Source of the DNA: Panicum virgatum
Taxonomy: Eukaryota > Streptophyta > Magnoliopsida > Poales > Poaceae
Length of the DNA stretch: 64,000 bases
Direction: 5' to 3'
Assembly (NCBI RefSeq): GCF_016808335.1
Contig: NC_053147.1
Location: 16,788,913 to 16,852,912 of the forward strand
How positions within the stretch are numbered: the first letter of the stretch is position 1; every line of letters begins with the position of its first letter. The notes under the pieces are model-generated. The model made no database searches, was not told the DNA's origin, and was given only the letters and a program-made list of their open reading frames with translations. The position numbers and the translations under genes were made by a program. Positions 1 to 9,390 of this stretch are shown here, piece by piece.

Positions 1-570
1 AACCACCATACTGGGATAGCTGGTTAAAGGTCTGGGCATATTGGAGCACGGTGTTGTTTCCTTGCTTCAGAGCTAGGAACTCTGCCATCTTTCTCCTCAT
101 CAAGCTTGTAGGGATGTGGTGGGCTTTAAAAGCTGCCACAAACTCATCCCAGGTGAGACGTGTACCAGCGGGAAGTAGAGCTTTGTGATTGACCCACCAT
201 ATTTTTGCAGGTCCTCTCAGCTGTTGTGCTGCAAAGGCGGCCTTGTCCATCTCTGTGCAGTTGAGGATGCTGAACTTATCCTCAATGGTGCGAATCCAGG
301 CATCAGCCTCAAGGGGATCATCGGCCTTATGGAACAGAGGTGGCTGGGTGGCCAGAAAACCGACATAGTCAGTTTCTGCTGGTACTAGTGGGGGAGCATG
401 TCGACCTTGCCGGCATTGACTTGGGCTTGCACCAGTTGCATTATCAATTCCGTCTGCTCATTGCGGTCAGCGATAAGAACTGCAACAGCTTGAGCCAAAG
501 AGGGAGGTTGTTGGGGCAGTGCCTCGTGATTGTCATTGTCATGATTATCACCCATCTGCAAAATAATCAT
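1..570 (-). pseudogene. retrotransposon gag polyprotein fragment, frameshifted
   Basis: The minus strand encodes the N-terminal part of a gypsy gag. An opening MGDNHDNDNHEALPQQ and a stretch with LIADRNEQTELIMQLVQ run in one frame, which stops at about position 388. The protein continues in another frame with PAETDYVGFLATQPPLF, ADAWIRTIEDKFSILNC and RGPAKIWWVNHKALLP, and runs off the left edge. These phrases are typical of the Retrotrans_gag domain of grass gypsy elements. The change of frame near position 395, within a run of C residues on the minus strand, means this copy cannot make an intact gag. The rest of gag and all of pol lie outside the window. Confidence 0.75.
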
Positions 571-1176
571 TTCCCCTGGTTAGCCATTTCGCTATCAGGA
601 CTAATTCATGCAATTTAAAGAATGTGCATATATAATATGAACACACAGCATGAATTCTTCCCCTCGCGATATGGTTCACCAAGGGAAGATAAACTAACTT
701 GCTTTGGTTGAAAGCGCATCAACCCACAAATTTCGTCCAGAGCAGTTCTAACGTATGCAAAACTAAACATCGCTCACAAATTTTCAGTTTTGAAGACGAT
801 CAAAGCGCAACTCAAAGCTGAAATTCCACACACTGACAGAAAAGCTCATTACGGGAGTAAATTTTTACATTAAGCAGCCACGCTGCTTCAGCTGGAACAA
901 GGTTCAGTACAACTCAAGCCGTGCTACGGCATCAAACTAGCATGGGAGAAGGGTTCACAAACGACCCTACAACACACCACTACTAAAAGAAAGGTCTTGC
1001 CCGACCCGGCTACACACCATACTAGCGAGGAGTTATCCTATATGACTCGAACTACTGAGCCACAAAAGAATTCTCAACCCAAGGTTAGCCTAGAGCACTA
1101 TGTTGGTCATCCTACCCAACTATCCTACAGTTAGGCTACACTGCAAGGGGAGAATCAACACTATCCCGCTGCGTCC
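571..1176. other. spacer between the two retrotransposon ORFs
   Basis: This stretch belongs to the gypsy element and separates the coiled-coil ORF from gag. I see no long frame or RNA gene in it. It carries many stops on both strands and is probably untranslated leader of the element. Confidence 0.5.
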
Positions 1177-2013
1177 TCACGGAGTCCCAGGTCCCGACTC
1201 GACTCCAGACACTCCCTCGATCTCCTCGGGGTCCTCTTCCTCTTCTTCTTCTTCTGGCTCCTCCTCTGCTGCCTCGGCCTCCATCTCAGCTGCTGCCTGC
1301 ACCTGAGCCTGAGCGTCCTCAATCCACTCCTGGGCCTGCTGAAGCTGCCCCTCAAGGTGCTGCACCATCTGAGTCCTGTTCTCCAGCTCCTCTTGCAACT
1401 CCTGAATCCTGATCTTCCTCGCTCTGGACTTGGCCTTCAGGGTCTTGATCTTGTCCTGGGTACCAATCATGTGCTGCTCATGGAGGTGAGCCTCTCGAGC
1501 CTTGCTCCTGCATATTGCATTTTCCTCACGAAGCTGCTCATACATGTTGCTCAAAGCTGAGGAGTAGCTGAACGAGAGTGCTGTCCTGACATTGTAGTCG
1601 GGCATCATGTAGTTCAGGTTGCGGTTCACCCGATCTGTATAGGCCTGAGTAGTCTCATCTCTCAGAGGAAACACACTGTAAGGAGTATCTATCACCTCTG
1701 CATTATGCTTCTCTGAGAACTCCTCAATAGCCTTCCTAGCTGCAATCTCCCAGGAGTCTGCCAGCTTCCTACCATAGACAGTGAGCTGCCACGAGTCCGA
1801 TTCCAAGCGAGCGGGGCAAGCAGGAATCTTCACGATCATCTGACAGCGCTCGGTGCCCAGCAAGCTAGACTCGTGTCCGGAGTACTGTGGGGGCTCAGTG
1901 TAGTCAAACGCCCTGAGCATCTGCCACAGCAGACGAGGAAAGTGGCCGGTGTGGAGGGCATTAGAGTGCGCCCAACCCTCAGCGTCCACGATCACGTGCG
2001 TGAAGCTAGCCAT
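1177..2013 (-). CDS. gypsy-element extra ORF upstream of gag, coiled-coil protein
   Basis: An open frame of 278 residues starts at the ATG at 2013 (MASFTHVIVDAEGW) and is uninterrupted. A longer version would need a GTG start and is unlikely. The N-terminal half (residues about 1-150) is globular, with LLWQMLRAFDYTEPPQYSG and a Tyr-rich stretch. Residues about 155-245 are a long Lys/Arg/Glu/Gln-rich coiled coil. The C-terminus is very acidic, with PEEEEEEEDPEEIEG. It lies upstream of gag on the same strand and inside the element, so it is an additional ORF of this gypsy family. Some long-LTR grass gypsy elements carry such a frame. Its function is unknown; the acidic coiled coil suggests protein-protein contact, which is inference. 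Confidence 0.7.
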   Translation of the reverse strand: MASFTHVIVDAEGWAHSNALHTGHFPRLLWQMLRAFDYTEPPQYSGHESSLLGTERCQMIVKIPACPARLESDSWQLTVYGRKLADSWEIAARKAIEEFSEKHNAEVIDTPYSVFPLRDETTQAYTDRVNRNLNYMMPDYNVRTALSFSYSSALSNMYEQLREENAICRSKAREAHLHEQHMIGTQDKIKTLKAKSRARKIRIQELQEELENRTQMVQHLEGQLQQAQEWIEDAQAQVQAAAEMEAEAAEEEPEEEEEEEDPEEIEGVSGVESGPGTP

Positions 2014-3055
2014 TTGTAAGAACACATAGCGCTAACGTGAGTCACAGATTTTTTTAAAAGAACAGATTTAAACTTGGTAACGCAACACAAATAAATTTTT
2101 AAGAACACATAGTAAAAACATGGTGATCCAAATAAATTTTTTTGTGAAGCGCAACCGAAGGTAACAAAATAAACAACAACTCAGGAATGCAAGACGCAAG
2201 ATGCATGCCACGTTCTAGCGTTTCTCACCCAAACAAGTACCAAGAATATGGTATACGAGAACAATCGGTGGCACGTTTACGTACTCTCCCTATATATAGA
2301 CTAGTCATTCCTACGATCAAGGATTTTATAACGCGCTTACGGAGTTAGTTTCCTGCAGAAGAACACAGAGACAGATATAAATATCCATTTCTGGACCCTT
2401 CGTGCCAGCACACACGAACGGCCCCCATGTGTCCTACGCCACACGGGTAATGCATATGCAGTTTCCCACATATTCACACATACATTACCACCCACTATAG
2501 AGATGGCACCCAGACGTTCGACGCTGAATGGGCAGCGCTGCATACGTCATAACAACGTATTCACTTCCCGTACACTCGCCTTACGGGACATCCAAGGGTA
2601 GACGTGTCCCAAGGGTCACGGTCATGGCCAACCGCATGACAGGTTTACATCTCGTAACATTGCCTTACGAAATGGCCGAGATCGCAATCACACGGCATGA
2701 AATCTGCACTCCATATCAGGCGGCAGATAGTGACAGGCTCATTTGAATTGAGCCTCATCACCTCCTCGTATGCTCAACATACGGGACCCGCGCACGTATG
2801 AAACACGTGGGCTATTCTAAGGACTACCAGAATGCTTACCTTGCTTACCTCAACGTAGGTGCGTCGTTACAGAAGTAAGGTTTAACAAAAAGTAAAAGCT
2901 GAAAGTGCTGGAATAAAATAGATACTTAGTTGCCACCTAACTTATATAACATAATTAGGGCATACGAACTATCTATTCTATTCCTTAGCGCATCTAGCGT
3001 CAACTTTTCAAAAACCCGAAATCGTTGCAAGGTAATCACCCCAGTGCAATTTAGA
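2014..3055. other. gypsy 5' leader, no ORF
   Basis: This is the untranslated region between the primer-binding site and the extra ORF. It is AT-richer than the LTR core and I recognise no gene in it. Confidence 0.5.
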
Positions 3056-3067
3056 GCTCTGATGCCA
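3056..3067 (-). other. primer-binding site (initiator tRNA-Met type)
   Basis: On the minus strand the sequence is TGGCATCAGAGC, two bases inside the LTR end. It differs by one base from the standard TGGTATCAGAGC complementary to initiator tRNA-Met. Its place directly after an LTR ending in ..GCTACA supports the LTR boundary at 3070. Confidence 0.7.
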
Positions 3068-3069
3068 GC

Positions 3070-6000
3070 TGTAGCAGCACCGTCCAAATTAAACCGGCTT
3101 AAATGCACTAACCATCATCTTAATACTTAATCAAGTTACTGTGCACTTAAAACGGTGTAACCTGACAGGCTGTCGGGTAAAATCCCGATTAAACTACTGT
3201 ACTCCAGGATCACAATTGCACTTAGACCCGTACGAAGACGAGCACAGGTGTTACCCGCATACAAAAATCTTCAAATTAATTTACAACACAGGTTTTACAT
3301 AAAAGTCTTAAATACAAACAGAGTTTAAACGCACAATGGAAGTTTAAAACTGAGTTCGAAATACAATACGATAGCTACGACGACGATAAAAGGTGAGCTC
3401 CACATCCTGCCCACCGATGTGACGCCAACCTGCCCAATCTTCACGGGGAAGACGGGGCCCACTCGACGGTCCAACCTGGAGGAAGCGGCTGTCCAATCCA
3501 GGACGCACAGATCTCCTCGAAGTCCGCCGGGACACAACCTGCTCAGAGGGGTTACAACAACAACCCTGAGTATACTAATACTCAGCAAGGCTTACCCGAC
3601 TCTGGGTATACTTAGCCCATTACCTAGACATGCAAAGCTTTTTGGCTCTGGAGTTCTTTTGCTGAAAAGCTGCTAGAAGTGAATCCTTACTTTCAATATT
3701 TTAGCTCCATTTAGTATACCAAGTATTACTAAGTTCGCCTATTCATCTAAAACACACATGGTGGATCAGATTATCTTTTAGCAACTTCCAAACCAGTCTT
3801 TTCCAATCCGTTTTTATTCCACTTTCTTACTACGATGTGACAAAGAGATCAAGGCTCTCATAACCGCGAGTCACGGCGAATCGATCCGATTTAACCTTGC
3901 AAGGTGGACCTAACTCACACGACACATGTAAGCCCCGTCGGGCCACGCGCATCAACTGTTTCCACATTACCACGGCATCTGAACTACGCCTGCTAAAACC
4001 CAGGTGATGGGCCCCTCGCAGTGAACTCCCGGAGAACCCGGAGGCGGCATCCTATCCAACACCCGCCAACTCCTACGCCCAGCGTAGCATGGCGGAATTC
4101 AAATCACCGCTGTAAGGTGGTACACAGCTTACCGGTTTCGACTACCTCCTACTTCCGGTATGTGGTTAGTACTGTTCAATCCTCGATCAGCACTGCCAAC
4201 AACGGAACGGTCCTCAATCGACACAGGCGGAGCTTACTTTCCATCCATTCTATACCAAAACCAACTCATTTCCGCCCGGTCTCCATTTCTCTTTACTCAA
4301 CAATTAATTTCAAGCCAAAGCTAAGGGATCAAGATCCTAAACTCGCGAGTGACAGTAATCACTCGACTTCTACCGAAATTCTATTTAGCAAAGCATTTCT
4401 ATCGACACCTGCATACTAGTATAGGCCCACGGTACCTAGGGAAACATGCATACTATGGTTCCATTCAACTCCTAGAACATAAATGCACAATACTTAAATA
4501 AACATTGAATAATTTAAAATAAGGTTATTCTCCGGGGCTTGCCTTGCAGGTCAGCGGGGTTAATGAAAACTTCTGGAGCGGGCTCAACGGTGACCTGCTG
4601 CTGCTCCTCTGCTCGTGGCTCCTGGACCGGCTCAACGATCAGCTCGTGGACAGCTTCGTTCGTGGCGTCTACACGAATAAGATATGACATGCAACAAAAT
4701 TAGAACTCAGCGCAAAGCATGAGAGCTTATGATGCGAAAACAAAGTTCAAACATTTAGCCTGAAGTGTTTCTTTCAAAACAACAACTACCAGGGCAGCAT
4801 GGAGTGAACAAAACTAGCCTTGTTAAGTTACACCTGCATGCAACAATTAACTAACAATACTTAAAAAGGAAAGAGCATGGCTAGGAATAATTCATAAGTA
4901 AAAACCTAACATGCATACATGATCTAGCAACTAAAATTTAACAACTTAACGAGAAGCAGTAAAGCATGCCACCCAAAAGTTTCCAGCATTAACTGATATA
5001 GAAAAACACCTCTTTAGCCCTAGAAAAAGGAAAACAACACTAACAGATCCACAACCATACACATAAGCCATGCATCTGAAACTTTTACAGTGGACTACAC
5101 ATACCAAGAGTAAGCTACTACAAATTTTTCATAATTTTTAAAGCAACAGAAAAAGCGGTAATAAATAAACTAGCTCAAGCACAAAACAAATATTAACAGG
5201 GGTAACAGTGACAAAGTGCAAGATCAAGCATTTTTCCTCTGGAGATAAAGATTTTAGAAACCTAACAAAATTGGTTTGGCATTTTTCGCATTTTTCTGTG
5301 AATTTATATGGATTTTTAAAGTTTCAGCCAAAATAAGAAATGGAAAACATTTAAAAGGGGGGGGCTGACAGCCGGGGTCCACCCGTCAGCGACCCGGCCC
5401 GCCCCCTTCCTCTGCTTCGCACCCGCACGCGCGGGGCGCGGCCGAGCAGCTGCGGCGGCGCTCCCCGCCGGCGGCGCTGCGGGCCGAGCCGTGGCCCGGG
5501 GCGGCTGGAGGTGCGGCGGCAGGTGGCGCGCACGGGGCGGGGCACAGGGGCGCGCGCGGGTAGGGCGGCGGCGGTTTGCAGCGGCGGCAGGGGTGGCGCG
5601 GTGGTGGCGCGGCCGGGCTGGCCGGGGCAAGGCCAGGCGGCGGCGCTGGGCTGGCGGGTGAGGGCCCGTGGCCCCCAGGCGGCCGGGCGGCTCGCGGTGG
5701 CGCCCCGCGAGCGCGCGCAGGGGGCCCCCGCGGCGTGTGCCGGCGGCTCACGGCGGCGCGTGGCCACGGGCGGCGGCGGCGGCTGCGTTCCGGCGGCGGC
5801 AAGGCCAAGCGGCGGCAAGGCGAGGCGGGGCGAGCACCAGGGAGGTTAAACGGCGGCGGGGCGCGCGGTGTTGGCCCGCGGGCGGGCACAGGGAGGCCCG
5901 GCGGCGCACGCGGGCGGCGCTCAGTGCGTCCGCGGCGGCGCGACGGCGCTGCGGCGGCGTTGGCCGCGGATTTGGGCGGGGAATAGGTCGGGGAGCATGA

Positions 6001-6757
6001 GCAGGCCGCGGGGAAACTCACCGGGGATCGATTTGGGGCGGAGGATGGCCGGAAGGTGGTCGTCGACGAGAGGGGCGAAGCTCGGGGCGGAGCTTGACGA
6101 AGACAGCAATGGCGGACGGCGGTCTGAGCTCGATTTCAGCCGGGGTAGGGCACGGTCGCGCTTATGGGTGGTCGGAGTGGGTGAACGGCGAGGCTGCGCA
6201 GCTCGGAGTGCGATGAATCGAGGCGGGGCGGTGAGCCGTGGCCGGCGCGACGAACGGCGGCGATTTCGCTCGGTTCTGCTCGCTCGAGCTCGGCTCGTCG
6301 TGCACTGAGGAGGAGAAAGGAGGATTGGGACGGCACCAGAAGCTTCGAGGTCGCCCGCGAGGTGAAGAGCGGCGCTCGAACGCGATGGCCGACGCGTGGA
6401 AGCTCGCCGCCGGCCACAGTCGCCGGTATGGCGTCGGGGCGTCACAGTGACGAACACAGTGGAGACACTGTTTCTTCGTTTAAATGATTTTTGCCCGAGT
6501 TTGACCAGTTGAAACTCCAAATTTCATATGGGAACATGAAATTTGGCCAAACTAGAAGTTGTAGAGGATTAAAAGACCTACAACTTTCGTTTTGGGCGGA
6601 AGTTGATTTGGAGCTCAGATCAAGGACAAAAACGAGATCGAAAACGACTAAAACAAGGATTAAATCGCGGACTCGGTTAACGCTAACAACAAATTTTGAG
6701 TCCACGATTAGCGAGTTAACTCGTGATTAACGAGACGATTAACACAGGGGTGTTACA
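3070..6757 (-). repeat. 5' LTR of the gypsy element (3.7 kb)
   Basis: On the minus strand the LTR starts TGTAACACCCC at 6757 and ends CTGCTACA at 3070, next to the primer-binding site. It includes a strongly GC-rich block (about 5340-6010) full of CGG/GCG repeats that opens long spurious frames in every direction. I cannot compare it with the partner LTR, which is outside the window. The limits rest on the termini, the primer-binding site and the copia sequence that begins exactly at 6758. Confidence 0.7.
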
Positions 6758-7915
6758 GTCCCGCCAGCGGCCGTAGGAGGAGGACGCGGGGTCGAGGAGG
6801 ACGGAGACCAGTGCCCTGATGTTCTGGACACCGGCCGCCTGGAGGTGGAGCTGGGCGACCATGGGGTCAGTCGGGTCGTACCGAGCTCCAGATCCAGCGT
6901 GCGGAGCCTGGTGGGAGGAGGAGGTGCCGTGCTTGAGGTCGACAGGCTGGCCGGAGGAGACGCGGAGGAAGCGCTCCGCCTCGGCGACCCGGAGGGCGAG
7001 GGCATCGGCCGTGGCGCGCTCGCGCTACCAGGCGAGGGCAGCCACGCGGACCCGCTCCTGCGCCGCTGAAGCTTCCGACTTGGCGGCGAGGAGTGCCGCA
7101 GCAAGAGCGGCGTCGGCCTGCTGACCACGGAAGGCGGCGGCGGAGAGCGGCGCATCCATGGGAGGCATCCCGAGCTCGGGCCACGTGGGACCGGCGGTGG
7201 CCGCGGCTATTGCGGGCTGCTTGCCGGCAGCAATCGCAGCTCGGTAGGCGGTGACGGCGGCAGCAGCGGCGACGACGTCGTCCGGGGCGGCATCAGAAGG
7301 CCCACCCGCGCCCGCGCCCGCGCCAGGAACGTCCTGGGCGGCGGCGGCGGCGGTCTGGGCGGCTGCGGTAGCTGCAGGCCCTGCCTGGGCGCCGTCCACG
7401 GCCCGCTGTGCGGCGGCGGCGGTCCGCCCCGCGGCTGCGGCGGCGCCAAGACCCGCCGGGGCGGCCAGGGCGGCGGCCCCAGGGCGGATCTGAGCGGGAG
7501 GTCCCGCGCCGGTGGCAGCAGCCATCGCGACGGCGGCGTAGGGCGGCCGCGGGCCAGCCCGAGCCCCGTGCGCGGCAGGGGAGGACAGGGGCCAGGCGGC
7601 GGCGGCGGCGCCCAGCGCGCCCGGCGCAGGGCCCCCTGCGCCCGGAGCAGAGGAGGAGGGAGGGAGAGGAGGGAAGGAGGAGAGAGGAAGGGAGGGGGCC
7701 GGCGGCGCCGGCGGCCGGCCGGCCATGGCCGGCGGCGGCGGCTCCTGCGGGCTGGACGGAAAAAACAGAGGAGGCTAAACCTAACCCTAGGCTGATACCA
7801 TATTGGAGAGAATATTTTCTGTATTCCTCCAACCCTAGAAGGGTGGGTATATATAATACCTACACATGGGCCTCTAGATGGGCCTCTATACACATGAGCT
7901 CAATATACTCCAACA
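6758..7915 (-). mobile_element. copia-like element, 5' remnant with gag, cut by the gypsy insertion
   Basis: Minus-strand order is a short LTR (7915-7801), a primer-binding site TGGTATCAG (7800-7792), a short leader and a gag-like frame starting MAGRPPAPPAPSL at 7726. The frame is Ala/Pro-rich and contains WPELGMPPMDAPLS. It changes frame near 7025, continues with ALALRVAEAERFLRVSSGQ, LKHGTSSSHQAP and DPTDPMVAQLHLQAAGVQ, and stops abruptly at 6758 where the gypsy LTR begins. The last phrase is typical of gag-pol N-termini of grass copia-like elements with very short LTRs. No pol or 3' LTR is seen, so the rest was lost or lies beyond the gypsy insertion. Confidence 0.6.
7801..7915 (-). repeat. 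short LTR (about 115 bp) of the copia-like element
   Basis: On the minus strand it runs TGTTGGAGTATATTG to CTCTCCAATA and directly precedes the primer-binding site. It contains a TATATATA stretch that may be its promoter. The partner LTR is not in the window. Confidence 0.55.
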
Positions 7916-8315
7916 CTATTCCAATAGCAAGCTTGTTTAGCTTTGACCATCAATAGCTAAAAGTACAAATAGTTTAGTGACATAAGCTTGATGCTACTAG
8001 ATTCATCATGAAAAGTAGTTTCATGATATATTTGTCATTTAAAATAATATATTTTATGGAAATTGGTGGTAAAAGTTGCATCTGCTTGGAACCTGTCAAG
8101 ATATATATGTCCCAATACTTATATCTGTGGTCTGAGAGAGACTATGCTAAGATGTAAATTACACGAGGCTGTCACTACATTAATAAGAATCCATCAAAAT
8201 GGCATGCTGATCATTGATCATTTTTAGTTAAAAGATTGCATGGACCATGTATACATTTATTTCTCAAGGGGAGCTAGGTGTTCTATGCTTATTTGTTTTT
8301 GACTGGATAATTTAG
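7916..8315. other. no gene seen; probable intron or flank of the oxygenase fragment
   Basis: AT-rich sequence with no extended frame. It ends in a pyrimidine-rich tract and TTTAG, which serves as acceptor for the exon-like fragment at 8316. Confidence 0.4.
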
Positions 8316-8411
8316 GTTACATTTAAGGATGATGAATTGGCCTACATGACTGGGGAAACTGCTGAAATACTATCAAGAGGTCACCTACGTGCAACCCCAC
8401 ACTGTGTGAAG
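8316..8411 (+). pseudogene. 2OG-Fe(II) oxygenase-like exon fragment (C-terminal part)
   Basis: A 96-base exon-like stretch between a TTTAG acceptor and a GTAAAA donor encodes 32 residues, including FKDDELAYMTGETAEIL and RGHLRATPHCVK. From memory this matches the C-terminal double-stranded beta-helix region of a plant 2OG-Fe(II) oxygenase family. It includes the Arg-Ala-Thr-Pro-His segment, whose histidine is a candidate third metal ligand. It is on the plus strand, opposite to the N-terminal exons of the same family at 13.2-15.3 kb, and 5 kb away. No neighbouring exons were found on this strand, so it is an isolated gene fragment. Confidence 0.6.
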
Positions 8412-8698
8412 GTAAAATCTAGATAATATTCATCTTCGTAATTGCATGTATAAGGGGCGTTAGGTTACCTTCGTGAGCGCTTGGGTCTGGCCTGAGGGGT
8501 GCAAAAACATCTATTGAGTTTGGCTTGGGAAACACAAAGTTTAGATGTATGTGGATCAGTGGATGGTTCATGGTTGCCTTGCGCAAGTGCATGTGGATGA
8601 TGCCTTCATATGTCTCTCGCAGAGATCCATTGTCCAGTGTGCCTATCCTATTATATGCAGACAACCAATCACATCTTATAGCAGCTGCGGTGTGCGTG
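8412..8698. other. no gene seen
   Basis: Unassigned sequence between the oxygenase exon and the hAT MITE. I looked for the final exon of the oxygenase here and did not find it. Confidence 0.4.
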
Positions 8699-8706
8699 GT
8701 AAGGAG

Positions 8707-9293
8707 CAGGGTTAAATAAACCGACCGGTCCGGTCAAACCGGCGCGGTCCAGTAGCGGTTTACCGGACCGGTTTGACCGAAAACCGGTGGAAACCGGTCA
8801 AATTCAAAATCAAAATCAAAATCGCATGTTCAATCGGTTCCGACCGGCTTACCGGTCGGTTTGACCGGTAACCGATCGGTTTGACTGATAACCGGTCAAA
8901 TTCAATTTTTTTTCTTTTTTTTGTTTAAATTCAAATGCCCGCAAAGTATACTAAATAAATGTTTGTATAACATATTTTAGCTTAAATGAACCCTCCAATC
9001 CTATTTTGTACTACTTTTACATTGTATTTGTATACTTTTATATGCACGCTTTTTTTTGTTTAACTTCAAATCCCCGCAAACTATACTAAATGAACGAATT
9101 TTTGAGAAAATTTGACACCATTAGATTCGTCGCACCTTGAAGTATTTTAAAGAATTTTTTAGATATTTTTTATTTTTTTGAATTCAAATTTGAATTTTGA
9201 ATTTGGGCCGGTTTGGTACTGGCCCAAACCGGAACCGGGCCAGACCGGTAACCGGTCAAACCGGACTGGTTCCCACCGGTTTGGTGAACCCTG
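8707..9293. mobile_element. hAT-type MITE with 8-bp target duplication
   Basis: The element starts CAGGGTTAAATAAACCG and ends ACCGGTTTGGTGAACCCTG, so its termini are inverted CAGGGTT. The 8-bp direct repeat GTAAGGAG flanks it exactly (8699-8706 and 9294-9301). Both the TIR start and the 8-bp duplication are hAT hallmarks. The outer 200 and 90 bases are packed with ACCGGT/CCGGTC words in both orientations; the middle is AT-rich. There is no coding capacity. Confidence 0.85.
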
Positions 9294-9390
9294 GTAAGGA
9301 GGTGCAAGGAAATAAATTTGAATGCTACAGGTGAAATAAATTTCATACACATGGGTATGAAATATATTATTAAGGTCTCTTGATATCTTG

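Larger units (their letters stand above)
1..6757 (-). mobile_element. Ty3/gypsy LTR retrotransposon, 5' part (Tekay/Del-like)
   Basis: Read on the minus strand, this is the 5' part of a gypsy retrotransposon that continues past the left edge of the window. In order it shows a long LTR (6757 down to 3070), a primer-binding site, a leader, an extra coiled-coil ORF and then a frameshifted gag. The LTR starts TGTAACACCC and ends GCTACA, a terminal pattern common in grass gypsy elements. The 3.7-kb LTR suggests the long-LTR Tekay/Del lineage (RIRE3/RIRE8 type), but pol is outside the window, so this is tentative. It is inserted in copia-like gag sequence that resumes at 6758. The expected 5-bp target duplication would be gtccc at 6758-6762; the other copy is off the window. 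Confidence 0.75.

Noticed and set aside
5316..6520. Several long overlapping frames on both strands in the GC-rich LTR core, up to 211 codons.
   Set aside because: They overlap in all directions, are Arg/Pro/Ala/Gly-rich and lie inside the gypsy LTR. They are a product of GC-rich composition.
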